The notes: generated by a model not told the origin, from the sequence alone. 64,000 nucleotides of DNA from Paractinoplanes deccanensis (GCF_016862115.1 NZ_BOMI01000087.1:1-64000), one strand, 5' to 3'; positions 16,334 through 24,971 are shown, numbered from the stretch's first letter. Numbers and translations: made by a program.

Positions 16334-17248
16334 ATGCGCATCGGCATCGTGATCCTTCCCGACCAGCGCTGGTCCGTCGCCGGGCGGCGGTGGCAGCGCG
16401 CCGAGGAGTACGGCTTCGACCACGCCTGGACCTACGACCACCTCGGGTGGCGCGACCTGATCGACGGCCCGTGGTTCGACGCCGTGCCGACGCTGACCGC
16501 CGCCGCGATGGTCACCCGGCGTATCCGTCTGGGCACGTACGTCGCCACGCCCAACTTCCGGCACCCCGTGCACTTCGCGCGCGAGGTCACCACGATCGAC
16601 GACATCTCGCAGGGCCGGCTCATGATCGGGCTGGGCGCGGGCGGCGTCGGCTTCGACTCGGCGGTGCTCGGCCAGGCCGAATTGACGGCGGGCCGCCGGG
16701 TGGATCGATTCGCCGAGTTTCTCGGCCTCTTCACCGACGTCCTCGGCGACGAGCCGGTCACCCGGCACGGCGACTTCTACACGGCTGTCAATGCACGCAG
16801 CAATCCGGGAACGGTGCAGCGGCCGCGGCCGCCATTCATCGTGGCGGCCAACGGCAGGCGCGCGCTGCGGCTCGCCGCCCGGCACGGCGACGGCTGGGTC
16901 ACCACCGGCGTGGCCGGCGTGGCGAGCGGACCCAGCTTCAGCGTGCCCGACACCGCCGAGCAGTGGTGGGAGTCGGTGGCCCGGCTCGCCGCGAGCTTCG
17001 ACGAGGCGCTCGACGAGACGGGCCGCCCCCGCGACGAGGTGGCCCGCTATCTCAACCTCGACACGTCCCCGGTCTATTCGCTGAGCAGCGTCGAGGCCTT
17101 CACCGACGCGGTCGGCCGGGCGGCGGCCCTCGGCTTCACCGACGTCATCACGCATTGGCCGCGCGAGCGGAGTTGGTACGCGGGCGACGAAAAGGTCCTG
17201 GAATCGGTGGCTTCGCGGCTGCCGCGGCTGCGCTCCGGCACGATCTGA
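16334..17248 (+). CDS. LLM-class flavin/F420-dependent oxidoreductase
   Basis: A 304-residue luciferase-like protein: 'MRIGIVILPDQRW', 'YGFDHAWTYDHLGWRDL', 'RIRLGTYVATPNFRHPVHFAREVTTIDDISQGRLMIGLGAG' and 'RPPFIVAANGRRALRLAARHGDGWVT'. It is the third LLM protein in the window. ATG 16334 is 14 bases after the MarR stop, indicating one transcript. The substrate is unknown. It ends nine bases from the stop of the convergent lsr2 gene. Confidence 0.88.
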   Translation: MRIGIVILPDQRWSVAGRRWQRAEEYGFDHAWTYDHLGWRDLIDGPWFDAVPTLTAAAMVTRRIRLGTYVATPNFRHPVHFAREVTTIDDISQGRLMIGLGAGGVGFDSAVLGQAELTAGRRVDRFAEFLGLFTDVLGDEPVTRHGDFYTAVNARSNPGTVQRPRPPFIVAANGRRALRLAARHGDGWVTTGVAGVASGPSFSVPDTAEQWWESVARLAASFDEALDETGRPRDEVARYLNLDTSPVYSLSSVEAFTDAVGRAAALGFTDVITHWPRERSWYAGDEKVLESVASRLPRLRSGTI

Positions 17249-17257
17249 GCGTCTGTT

Positions 17258-17608
17258 TCAGCGGCCGTTCGCGGCGCGGTAGGCGTCGGTGACGCTCTGC
17301 GGAATGCGGCCGCGCTCGGAAATCTGGTGACCGTTGGCGACGGCCCACTCGCGGATCGAGCGGTTTTCGTCGCGGGAGCTGGCGGTGCGGCCGCCCGCGC
17401 CGCGACGAGCCGGGATGCGGCCGGTCGACGCGCGGCCGATCCGGGTGCCCGCGGTGATGTACGGGTCGAGGGCCTTGCGGAGCTTACCCGCATTGGCCTC
17501 GGAAAGGTCGATCGTGTAGTTAATGCCGTCCAGACTGAACTCGACCGTGCGATCGGCCTTCTTTCCGTCTAGATCGTCGATCAGAGTGGTGATTACCTGC
17601 CGCGCCAT
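17258..17608 (-). CDS. lsr2: Lsr2 nucleoid-associated xenogeneic silencer
   Basis: A 116-residue DNA-bridging protein that binds AT-rich DNA and silences foreign genes in actinobacteria, functionally like H-NS. The N-terminal dimerisation domain starts 'MARQVITTLIDDLDGKKAD'. The C-terminal DNA-binding domain includes 'IREWAVANGHQISERGRIP', whose RGR inserts in the minor groove. ATG 17608 follows GAGGGAG; the upstream in-frame extension is not conserved. The 219-bp region before it (17609-17827) is distinctly more AT-rich than its surroundings and has no gene; it probably holds the promoters of lsr2 and the divergent gene. Confidence 0.95.
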   Translation of the reverse strand: MARQVITTLIDDLDGKKADRTVEFSLDGINYTIDLSEANAGKLRKALDPYITAGTRIGRASTGRIPARRGAGGRTASSRDENRSIREWAVANGHQISERGRIPQSVTDAYRAANGR

Positions 17609-17827
17609 GACGACTCCCTCAAGTGGGACCGAAGAAGTAATAGGGGACCAACCGCGGCACAAGTGTTGCTCGCTTGCGGGTTCGCGCGCAACTGTTCCGC
17701 TGAAGGATTCGCTATTATTTCGGCGGCGCCGGCCCGGCCGGTATTCAAATGGCGCGTCGTCATTCACGGTAATCGGTGCGGATAGCTCGGCTGGCCTCCC
17801 GGCGGCCCATCACCTAGGGTCACTGGC

Positions 17828-18256
17828 ATGACCCCGGACGACGACTGGCAGGAGAAGCGCCGGCAGGCCGTCGCCGGTCACGCCGCCGCGCTGGAGGAGA
17901 GCCGGGCGGCCGAGGCCCGGGAGGCGGCGGCCCTGATCGCCGACTTCGTCCGGCGTGCCGGCGAGCGTGAAATCCATCCACAAACGTTGATGGCTCGAAC
18001 CTTCGACGGCCGATCCACGTATCGAACCCATGTGCGTGGCTGGTACCTGAAGTCCAATCGTTCCGTGGCCGTCGGCGAGGACGGTGAGTACTACGTGCTC
18101 ACCGTGCCGGCCTCGTGGCGGGCCCGGTTCGCCGGCGCCGACCTGTCGCCGAGCGTCCCCCGATTGATCGTCGGCGCGGGTGGCGGCGACGGCGAGACCA
18201 TCCCCCTCGCCCAGTTGCTGCAGAAGCGCCTCGACTCCGGAGTTAGCTGGCCTTGA
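17828..18256 (+). CDS. Conserved-looking hypothetical protein, 142 aa
   Basis: I cannot name the family. The N-terminal 50 residues are a charged helix rich in Ala/Glu/Arg ('EESRAAEAREAAALIADFVRR'). The second half looks like a compact alpha/beta domain ('RGWYLKSNRSVAVGEDGEYYVLTVP'). There is no signal peptide. Its TGA overlaps the TTG start of the D,D-carboxypeptidase (TTGA), so the two are translationally coupled and may act in the same wall-related process. Confidence 0.75.
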   Translation: MTPDDDWQEKRRQAVAGHAAALEESRAAEAREAAALIADFVRRAGEREIHPQTLMARTFDGRSTYRTHVRGWYLKSNRSVAVGEDGEYYVLTVPASWRARFAGADLSPSVPRLIVGAGGGDGETIPLAQLLQKRLDSGVSWP

Positions 18257-19491
18257 TCCGCTCCATCCTGGCCGCGGCCTCGGCGGCGGCCCTGCTCGTC
18301 CCCGCCGTGGCCACCCCCGCCGCGGCAGCCGCACCGGTCATCCCCTGCCCCAAGCCCAAGGTCGCCCCGCCCGCCGGCGTCCCGGCCCGGCCCGTGCCGC
18401 CGCCCGACGACCCGGTCGGCTTCGCCATCGGCGGCGACGCCCTCGCCACACACGGCCTGATCGTTCCCGCCGGCGTGCGGCAGCCGCCCGCGGTCACGGC
18501 GACCACCTGGATGGTCGCCGACCTCGACACCGGAGAGGTGCTCGGCGGCTGCGGCCCGCACGTCTACCAGACCCCGGCCAGCGTGCAGAAGACGCTGCTG
18601 GCGGCCACCGCGATCGACAAGCTGGACCCGGCCCAGAAGATCACCGTGGTCCCCTCGGACCTGGACATCGAGCCGGGCAGCTCCGCGGTGGGCCTGGTCG
18701 CCGGTGGCACGTACCCGATCTCGACGCTCTGGCTCGGCCTGCTGCTCAACTCGGGCAACGACGCGGCGAACGCGCTCGCCCGCCTGGCCGGTGGCGGCGG
18801 CAAGGACGGCGTCGCCAAGACGGTCGCGGCGATGAACGACACCGCGAAGCGGCTCGGCGCCTACCAGACCCACGCGGTGACACCCTCGGGCCTGGACGGC
18901 AAGGGGCAGTTCACCAGCGCGTACGACCTGGCTCTGATCGCCCGGGTCTGCTTCGCCAACGCCGACTTCCGCAAGTACGCGCTGACCCGGACGGCGCAGA
19001 TGCCGGCCCAGCCCAAGCTCAAGAAGGGCGGCTTCCAGTTCCAGAACGAGAACAAGCTGATCTACAACTACCCGGGAGCGATGGGCGGCAAGACCGGCTT
19101 CACCAAGCTGGCCCGGCACAGCTACGTCGGCGCGGCCGAGCGCAACGGCCGCCGGCTGGTGGTCACCCTGCTCGGCGCCGAGGCCCGGCCGCAGCGCGGC
19201 TACGAGCAGGGCGCGTCCCTGCTCGACTGGGGCTTCTCGCTGCCGGAGGACGCCTCGGTCGGCAAGCTGGTCACCCCCGAGGAGACCGCGGCGAAGAACG
19301 CGACACCGCAGAAGGCCCCCCAGCCCAGCGCGACGGCGCAGGCCGCCGCCTCCACGACCCGGCCCACCTCGCCCCAGCTGCTGTCCGTCGCCGCCGCCGC
19401 GTCGGTCGCGCTGCTGCTGGCCGCCACTCCGCTGCTGCTCCTGCTCACCCAGCGCCGCCGTATCCGCCGGCCCCGCAAGTCACGTCAGTAG
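18253..19491 (+). CDS. D-alanyl-D-alanine carboxypeptidase (peptidase S11)
   Basis: A low-molecular-weight penicillin-binding protein that trims the terminal D-Ala of peptidoglycan stem peptides. 412 residues: signal peptide (1-27), Pro-rich segment (30-52), catalytic domain with S110-V-Q-K, S167-G-N and 'GGKTGFT', then a Thr/Pro linker, a C-terminal membrane helix (about 375-397) and an Arg-rich cytoplasmic end. It is thus anchored by a true transmembrane segment. The TTG start overlaps the stop of the preceding gene. Its 3' end overlaps the convergent DUF456 gene by 12 bp. Confidence 0.92.
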   Translation: MIRSILAAASAAALLVPAVATPAAAAAPVIPCPKPKVAPPAGVPARPVPPPDDPVGFAIGGDALATHGLIVPAGVRQPPAVTATTWMVADLDTGEVLGGCGPHVYQTPASVQKTLLAATAIDKLDPAQKITVVPSDLDIEPGSSAVGLVAGGTYPISTLWLGLLLNSGNDAANALARLAGGGGKDGVAKTVAAMNDTAKRLGAYQTHAVTPSGLDGKGQFTSAYDLALIARVCFANADFRKYALTRTAQMPAQPKLKKGGFQFQNENKLIYNYPGAMGGKTGFTKLARHSYVGAAERNGRRLVVTLLGAEARPQRGYEQGASLLDWGFSLPEDASVGKLVTPEETAAKNATPQKAPQPSATAQAAASTTRPTSPQLLSVAAAASVALLLAATPLLLLLTQRRRIRRPRKSRQ

Positions 19492-19977
19492 CAACCCGAA
19501 CACCCACGTCACAGCGACCGCGAGGGCGGTCGTGAACTCGATCAGCATGGCCATGCCCGCGGCGGCGAGGGCGTGCTTGGTCGACGGCCAGGCGCGCTCG
19601 TGGCCGAGGCGGCTGAGCTCGACCAGATAGATGCCGAGCACGAAACCGATCACCAGCCCGACGACCGGGATCACGAAGAAGCCGATCACGCCGAGAACGC
19701 CGCCGGCGAGCAGCGCCGAATTGGGCACGCCGACCCGCTTGAGCCGCTTGCCCGGCAGCAGGTATTTGACCGCCGCGCCGAGCAGCGCCACCAGGGTCGC
19801 CACGGCCAGCACCACCCAGCGGCCCGCGCTGTCCGACCCGAGCAGTGCCCAGAGCAGCACCCCGGCCCAGCTCAGCAGCAGCCCGGGCAGCACCGGGATC
19901 ACCACGCCGACGACGCCCACCGCGATCGCGATGCCCGCGACGAGCGTGATCACCCCATGGGTGTCGGTCAGATCCAT
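19480..19977 (-). CDS. DUF456 family membrane protein
   Basis: 165 residues with about five hydrophobic helices. 'GVVGVVIPVLPGLLLSWAGVLLWALL' and the Gly-rich 'LLAGGVLGVIGFFVIPVVGLVIGFVLGIYLVE' match the DUF456 repeat pattern (glycine-zipper helices). The function of the family is not established. It is convergent with the carboxypeptidase and overlaps its last codons. Confidence 0.85.
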   Translation of the reverse strand: MDLTDTHGVITLVAGIAIAVGVVGVVIPVLPGLLLSWAGVLLWALLGSDSAGRWVVLAVATLVALLGAAVKYLLPGKRLKRVGVPNSALLAGGVLGVIGFFVIPVVGLVIGFVLGIYLVELSRLGHERAWPSTKHALAAAGMAMLIEFTTALAVAVTWVFGLLLT

Positions 19978-20146
19978 GCCTCAACGGTGCCAGAAACCCT
20001 CAAGTCCGCGCTCTTGAGAGTTTCCGGCAGAGCAACTGCCCTGCACCCCTTTACGACTGCACCGGATACCGCACGCGGTCGAACTTCCTCATGTCAGCCG
20101 GGAGAGCCCGACGGACCGGGCCACCGACACCATGGGGGAAACACAC

Positions 20147-21073
20147 ATGACCAGCATCGCGACGAACGCTGCCGACCTCACCGCCGACAACGCGCCCGCC
20201 ACGACGGTGCTGTCCGCCGCCGAGCAGGAGGAGCTGATCCGCGCGCACATGCCGCTCGTCGGCCACCTCGTGCGTGACATGCTCAGCCGCATCCCCAACC
20301 ACATCCACCGCGACGACCTGACCAGCGCCGGCCTGCACGCCCTGGTCACCGCCGCCCGGGGTTGGGACCCGGACCGCGGCATCCCGTTCCACCGCTTCGC
20401 CAGCACCCGCATCCGCGGCGCCATCCTCGACGAGCTGCGCTCGCTCGACTGGGCGACCCGCTCGGTGCGCACCAAGGCCCGCGCCACCGACACCACCCGC
20501 CAGCAGCTCACCACCGCGCTGGGCCGCACCCCGACCTCGGACGAGCTGGCCCAGGCGCTCGGCACCACCACCAGCGAGCTCCAGCAGACCGACACCGACG
20601 TGCAGCGCGCCACCGTGCTGTCGCTGCAGGGCTTCACCACCAGCAGCGCCGACGACCTGGTCACCGAGAAGACGCCGGGCCCGGAGGACATGCTGCTGCG
20701 CCGCGAGCAGATCGGCTACCTGCACCACGCCATCGGCTCGCTGCCGGAGCGGCTCCAGGTCGTCATCACCGAGTACTTCCTGCACGAGCGCCCGATGGCC
20801 GACATCGCCGCCGACCTGGGCGTCACCGAGTCGCGGGTCTCGCAGCTGCGCGCCGAGGCGCTGTCGCTGCTCAAGGACGGCCTCAACACCCACCTCGACC
20901 CGGAGCTGGCGCCCGTGCCGGACAACCCGGAGAGCATCGTCGCGCGCCGCCGCGCCAACTACTACGCCAACATCGCCAACAGCACGTCGGTGCGCTCCCG
21001 CCTGGAGCTGACCAACGCGCACGGCCACACCAAGTACGGCAACGGCCTGCTCCGCACGCCTTCCGCCGCCTGA
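20147..21073 (+). CDS. FliA/WhiG-type sigma factor, copy 1
   Basis: 308 residues of the sigma70 group 3 (FliA/WhiG/SigF) class, directing RNA polymerase to motility or development promoters. Region 2 reads 'HMPLVGHLVRDMLSRIP' to 'GIPFHRFASTRIRGAILDELRSLDW'; region 3 'RQQLTTALGRTPTSDELAQALG'; region 4 'ERPMADIAADLGVTESRVSQLRAEALSLL'. The C-terminal tail 'ARRRANYYANIANSTSVRSRLELTNAHG' is extra and is shared with the second copy at 24138-24971. ATG 20147 is preceded by GGGGGA; an in-frame ATG at 20132 lacks such a site. A large inverted repeat follows the stop. Confidence 0.9.
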   Translation: MTSIATNAADLTADNAPATTVLSAAEQEELIRAHMPLVGHLVRDMLSRIPNHIHRDDLTSAGLHALVTAARGWDPDRGIPFHRFASTRIRGAILDELRSLDWATRSVRTKARATDTTRQQLTTALGRTPTSDELAQALGTTTSELQQTDTDVQRATVLSLQGFTTSSADDLVTEKTPGPEDMLLRREQIGYLHHAIGSLPERLQVVITEYFLHERPMADIAADLGVTESRVSQLRAEALSLLKDGLNTHLDPELAPVPDNPESIVARRRANYYANIANSTSVRSRLELTNAHGHTKYGNGLLRTPSAA

Positions 21074-21116
21074 TGACGAAAGCCCGGCGTCCCGGAGACG
21101 CCGGGCTTCTCGTCAT
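21073..21116. terminator. Bidirectional terminator between sigma factor and helD
   Basis: An inner 11-bp stem AGCCCGGCGTC / GACGCCGGGCT with loop CCGGA is extended, past a small mismatch, by ATGACG / CGTCAT. It spans the 39-base gap between the convergent stop codons, including parts of both. Confidence 0.8.
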
Positions 21117-23416
21117 GCCAGCGAGTGGAGAACCTTCGGCAGGTCGGCCGTGTGCAGCACGCCGAGCCGGCGCGTCGCCCGGGTGACCGCGACGTAGAGA
21201 TCCGACAGGCCGCGCGGGCTCTCCGCGATGATCTCGTCGGGCTCGACCACGATCACCGAGTCGAACTCCAGCCCCTTGGCCTGCCGCACGGTCATCAGCA
21301 CCACCTGGTTGAGCAGGTCGGGCTGCTCGCCGACCGCCGCGCCCGGCACCGCGCCGAGCAGGGCACGGCCGAGATCCGCCTCGCGCGCCTCCGGCACGAG
21401 CACCCCGACACGGCCCTCCCCCGCTTCGGCGGCCTCCACCCGTACCGCCGCTATGACCTCGGCGGGAAGCGCGACGGGCGGCACTCGCAGGGCCCACGGC
21501 GCGACGCCGGCCGAACGCACCGACCGCGGCGGCTCCAGAGCCGGGTCGACGGCGGCGAGGACGTCCGCGGCGACCGCCATCACCTCGGCCGGCGTGCGGT
21601 AGTTGACGGTCAGCTCGACCAGGTTCCAGCGCTGGCCCACGTACGGCTCGAAGACCTGCTCCCAGGTGGTCGTGCCGGCCAGCTCCGACGTCTGCGCGAC
21701 GTCGCCGACCACGGTCATCGACCGGCTCGGGCAGCGGCGCATCAGCAGCCGCCACGCCATCGGCGACAGCTCCTGCGCCTCGTCGACGATCACATGGCCG
21801 AAGACCCACGTGCGGTCGGCCGCGGCCCGCTCGGCGGCGGTGCGGGTGTCGAGCACCTCGTGCCGTTCGACGAAGGCGCCCGCCTCGACCACGTCCAGGG
21901 CCGAGAGGATCTCCTCCTCCTGGTCCTCGAAGTCGAGCGAGCGGGAGCCGGCCAGGATCTCGAGCACGCCCTCGGCGTAGTCGACGGCCTCGCGGCGCTG
22001 GCGGGCCGCCTCCCGGGCCCGCAGCGTGTCGTCGACGCCGAGCAGCTCGGCCAGCTCGTCGAGCAGCGGCACGTCGGCCGGGGTCCACCCGGCGTCGCGG
22101 TCGCGCAGCAGCAGCGCCCGCTCCGCGGCGGTGAGCCCGGCGGCGGCCGACTCGAGCCGGTCGGCGTCGCAGAGCAGGTCGCGCAGCACCTGGCGCGGGG
22201 TCAGCACCGGCCAGAACTCGAACAGCGCCCGCTGCACGTCGACGTCCTCGCGCAGCTCGCGGCGGGTCTCGGCGAGGTCGGCCTCGGAGAGCAGATTGTC
22301 CCCGCCGAGCGGGTCGGTGCCGATGCGCTCGGCGATCTGGAGCGACAGCGCGTGGATCGCCTCGGTCACGAACATCGCGCGGGCCACGTTGTGCGGGCGC
22401 CCGGACCGGCGGGCGGCGGCACGCGCGTCCTCCAGCACCGACCGCTCGATGCGCAGCGGGTAGCCGTCGTGGTCGACCTCGGCGAAGTCGTGCGGCACGG
22501 TCTGCCGGTCGGCGACGGCGGCCGCCAGCACGTCGAGCATGGCGAGCCGGCCCTTGACCGCGGCCGCCGCGGACGGCTCGACCGCTCGCGCTCGCACGCC
22601 CGGGAACATGTCGCCGAGAGTGGCGAGCAGCACACCGGTCTCGGCGAGCGACGGCAGCACCTGCGAGATGTAGCGCAGGAACGTCGGGTTCGGGCCGAGG
22701 ATCAGCACGCCCTGCTTGGTGAGCTGCTGCCGGTACGTGTAGAGCAGGTAGGCCGCGCGGTGCAGCGCGACCGCCGTCTTGCCCGTGCCCGGCCCGCCCT
22801 GCACGACCATGACGCCCGAGAGCCCGGCCCGGATCACCTCGTCCTGCTCGGACTGGATGGTCTCGACGATGTCGCGCATGCGGCCGGTGCGGTTCGCGGT
22901 GAGGGCGGCCAGCAGCGCCGCCTCGCCGGTCACGTCCTCGCGGCCGCCGGCCGCGGCGCCGGCCGTCAGGTCGAGCACCTCGTCGTCGATGCCGGTCAGC
23001 ACCCGGCCCTTGGTGCGCAGGTGCCGGCGGCGGGTCACCCCGTCCGGCGACACCGCGGTGGCGAGGTAGAACGGCCGGGACGCGGGCGCGCGCCAGTCGA
23101 TCAGCAGCGGGTCGCGGTCGTGCTGCTCGGCGGAGAGGCCGAGCCGGCCGATGTAGAGGGGCGCGCCGTCGGCGAAGTCGAGCCGGCCGAAGCACAGGCC
23201 GTTCTCCACCGCGTTCATCTGGGCCAGCTGCTCGGTGTAGTGGGCGCGCTGGGCCTCACGCTGGGTGCGGCCCTGCGGCGTGCCACCGGACTCGAGCACG
23301 ATGCGGCGCAGCCGGTCGTCGGCCTGGGCGCGCAGGCCGTCGAGCCGGTCGTAGAGGGTAGTGAGGTACGCCTGCTCGGAACGGAGGTCGTCCGATGCGG
23401 AGCTTGACAATGCCAC
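21113..23416 (-). CDS. helD: HelD/HelR-type RNA polymerase recycling ATPase
   Basis: A 767-residue UvrD/Rep-like superfamily 1 ATPase of the HelD class, which inserts long arms into RNA polymerase and releases stalled enzyme; actinobacterial relatives (HelR) confer rifamycin tolerance. The N-terminal coiled arm 'SEQAYLTTLYDRLDGLRAQADDRL' precedes 'DWRAPASRPFYLA', Walker A 'VVQGGPGTGKTAVALHRAAYLLYT', motif II 'VIVDEAQELSP', motif III 'MTVVGDVAQTS', motif V 'VRQAKGLEFDSVIVV' and motif VI 'LYVAVTRATRRLGVLH'. The start may be GTG 23416 or, two codons later, TTG 23410, which has better spacing to AAGGGG. A strong promoter on the other strand overlaps this start. Confidence 0.9.
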   Translation of the reverse strand: MALSSSASDDLRSEQAYLTTLYDRLDGLRAQADDRLRRIVLESGGTPQGRTQREAQRAHYTEQLAQMNAVENGLCFGRLDFADGAPLYIGRLGLSAEQHDRDPLLIDWRAPASRPFYLATAVSPDGVTRRRHLRTKGRVLTGIDDEVLDLTAGAAAGGREDVTGEAALLAALTANRTGRMRDIVETIQSEQDEVIRAGLSGVMVVQGGPGTGKTAVALHRAAYLLYTYRQQLTKQGVLILGPNPTFLRYISQVLPSLAETGVLLATLGDMFPGVRARAVEPSAAAAVKGRLAMLDVLAAAVADRQTVPHDFAEVDHDGYPLRIERSVLEDARAAARRSGRPHNVARAMFVTEAIHALSLQIAERIGTDPLGGDNLLSEADLAETRRELREDVDVQRALFEFWPVLTPRQVLRDLLCDADRLESAAAGLTAAERALLLRDRDAGWTPADVPLLDELAELLGVDDTLRAREAARQRREAVDYAEGVLEILAGSRSLDFEDQEEEILSALDVVEAGAFVERHEVLDTRTAAERAAADRTWVFGHVIVDEAQELSPMAWRLLMRRCPSRSMTVVGDVAQTSELAGTTTWEQVFEPYVGQRWNLVELTVNYRTPAEVMAVAADVLAAVDPALEPPRSVRSAGVAPWALRVPPVALPAEVIAAVRVEAAEAGEGRVGVLVPEAREADLGRALLGAVPGAAVGEQPDLLNQVVLMTVRQAKGLEFDSVIVVEPDEIIAESPRGLSDLYVAVTRATRRLGVLHTADLPKVLHSLA

Positions 23417-23434
23417 TCCCCTTGGTGTTATGAT
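23404..23434 (+). promoter_or_regulatory. Near-consensus promoter overlapping the helD start
   Basis: TTGACA (23404-23409), a 19-base spacer, and the extended -10 TGTTATGAT with TATGAT at 23429-23434. It reads away from helD. The predicted start of transcription is about 23441, directly at the base of an intrinsic terminator. Confidence 0.6.
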
Positions 23435-23442
23435 TCCCGCTC

Positions 23443-23467
23443 AGACGCCTTGGACGGCGTCTTTTTT
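23443..23467 (+). terminator. Intrinsic terminator immediately downstream of a promoter
   Basis: AGACGCC, a six-base loop, GGCGTCT, then six T in sequence (23462-23467). It is a textbook rho-independent terminator on the + strand, but no gene lies upstream on that strand. On the - strand the same sequence is preceded, not followed, by the A/T run. Confidence 0.8.
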
Positions 23468-23584
23468 CGTTTCCAGCAAACGGTCAGGATAGCGCAGGTT
23501 ACGGCCGCCCCGAAAAGTGTCAGCTATCGGTCACTGTTCCCGGCGAGCCGTTACGCGGAACGGCCGAGATGGATTAACCCGGTC

Positions 23585-24100
23585 ATGAACCGCATCCACC
23601 CGTTCCGACGTCTCGGCGCGCTGACCCTCATCGCAGCCGCCTCCCTGACCCTCACCACGGCGTGCACCGGCGACGACGAGTCCCCCGCCGGCACCGCCGC
23701 CCAGGCGGCCACCGGCGGGCCCGAGCCCAAGACCATCGACGGCGCCCGCGCCGCCGCGCAGACCGTCTTCGACCGCTTCTCCGGTGGCGACTTCGCCGGC
23801 GCCTGGGAGATGTACACCACGGCCGGCAAGCAGGCGATCAGCAAGGACGACTACGTCAAGCTCAACCAGGCCTGCTCCCGCAAGGGGCTGGCGATCCAGC
23901 TGACCAGCGCGCGCATGGAGGGCACCGACCGCGCGATCGTCATCGCGAAGCAGCTGGTGGCCGCGCAGTCGTACACGATGGTCTACGAGGGCGACGCGTG
24001 GAAGCTGGAGCCCGCCAAGGAGGGTCTCGCCCTCTACAAGCAGGGCGCGGCCAAGGCGATCGCGGCCCAGAAGAAGGCCGGCACCTGCGCCAACCAGTAA
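23585..24100 (+). CDS. Small putative lipoprotein with NTF2-like C-terminal domain
   Basis: 171 residues: a signal sequence ending 'LTLTTAC' (lipobox somewhat atypical), a short acidic linker, then a domain that starts 'AAQTVFDRFSGGDFAGAWEMYTTAGKQAISKDDY' and ends 'YTMVYEGDAWKLEPA'. This pattern is common in small secreted actinobacterial proteins with an NTF2-like or DUF4878-like fold. The function is unknown. It is 150 bases downstream of the promoter/terminator element beside helD and is followed by a perfect 13-bp hairpin. Confidence 0.78.
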   Translation: MNRIHPFRRLGALTLIAAASLTLTTACTGDDESPAGTAAQAATGGPEPKTIDGARAAAQTVFDRFSGGDFAGAWEMYTTAGKQAISKDDYVKLNQACSRKGLAIQLTSARMEGTDRAIVIAKQLVAAQSYTMVYEGDAWKLEPAKEGLALYKQGAAKAIAAQKKAGTCANQ

Positions 24101-24107
24101 GTGTTCC

Positions 24108-24136
24108 CGGGCCCGCCGCGTTGCGCGGCGGGCCCG
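24108..24136. terminator. Bidirectional GC-rich terminator hairpin
   Basis: Perfect 13-bp arms CGGGCCCGCCGCG and CGCGGCGGGCCCG with a TTG loop, filling the 37 bases between the stops of the lipoprotein and the convergent sigma factor. Confidence 0.8.
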
Positions 24137-24137
24137 T

Positions 24138-24971
24138 TCATGCCGCCACGGGCAGCCCGTCCGGGCCGGTCACGGCCAGGCGCGACTTCAGCGTCCCGCG
24201 GCTGGCGATCTGCTCGTAGTACGCCGCCCGCCGCCGCGCCACGCAGCCCTCCCGGACCGGGGCGGCCAGGGCCGGGTCGAGGTGGATGTTGAGCCCGTCG
24301 CGCAGCAGCGTCAGCGCCTCGGCGCGCAGCTGTGACACGCGCGACTCGGTGACGCCCAGCTCCTCGGCGATCCGGGCCATCGGCCGCTCCTCGAAGAAGT
24401 AGCCCTGCACCACCGCGCGCAGCCGGTCCGGGAGCGCCTCGATCGCGTGGCGCAGGTAGCCGAGCCGCTCGCGGCGGATCAGCATCTCCTCCGGGCCGGC
24501 GCTCGGCTCGGTCACCATGTCGTCGGCCCCCGCCGTGGTGAAGCCCTGGAGGCTGAAGACCACGGCGCGGTGCACGTCGTCGTCGGCCGACTCGATGTCC
24601 TCGACCGAGCAGCCGAGGTGGTCGGCGACCTCCTGCGCGGTGGGGTTGCGGCCCAGCTCGGCGGTGAGCTCCTGGCGGGCCGAGTCGGTGCGCCGGGCGC
24701 GCTGGCGCACCGAGCGGCTGGCCCAGTCGAGGCCCCGCAGCTCGTCCAGCAGGGCCCCGCGCACCCGGGCGGCGGCGAACCGGGCGAACGGCACGCCGCG
24801 CGAGTCGTCGAAGCCGCGCGCCGCGTGCACCAGCGCCGCGTAGCCGGCGGACATCAGGTCGTCCCGGTTGACGTGTGCCGGAACCCGCGCCAGCATCTCG
24901 CGCACCAGATGGCCGACGAGAGGCATGTGCTCCTGGACGATGTCGGCACGACGGCGATCGTCTCCGCTCAT
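24138..24971 (-). CDS. FliA/WhiG-type sigma factor, copy 2
   Basis: 277 residues, strongly similar along its length to the sigma factor at 20147-21073: 'EHMPLVGHLVREMLARVPAHVNRDDLMSAG', 'RGVPFARFAAARVRGALLDELRGLDWASRSVR', 'SLQGFTTAGADDMVTE', 'ERPMARIAEELGVTESRVSQLRAEALTLLRDGLN'. It shares the C-terminal 'ARRRAAYYEQIASRGTLKSRL' tail. It lacks the roughly 30-residue N-terminal extension of copy 1. ATG 24971 follows GAGGAGAA. The two genes are probably duplicates that have diverged in regulation. Confidence 0.9.
   Translation of the reverse strand: MSGDDRRRADIVQEHMPLVGHLVREMLARVPAHVNRDDLMSAGYAALVHAARGFDDSRGVPFARFAAARVRGALLDELRGLDWASRSVRQRARRTDSARQELTAELGRNPTAQEVADHLGCSVEDIESADDDVHRAVVFSLQGFTTAGADDMVTEPSAGPEEMLIRRERLGYLRHAIEALPDRLRAVVQGYFFEERPMARIAEELGVTESRVSQLRAEALTLLRDGLNIHLDPALAAPVREGCVARRRAAYYEQIASRGTLKSRLAVTGPDGLPVAA

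Noticed and set aside
18091..19119. 342-codon antisense frame over the D,D-carboxypeptidase
   Set aside because: Shadow frame; the carboxypeptidase has SxxK, SxN and KTG motifs on the other strand.
21125..23407. Long frame antisense to helD (760 codons)
   Set aside because: A shadow of the high-GC helD gene; no motif and no ribosome site.
23443..23467. Hairpin as part of a riboswitch or rifamycin-associated element
   Set aside because: No aptamer-like conserved structure precedes it, and the rifamycin-associated inverted repeat as I remember it is not present.
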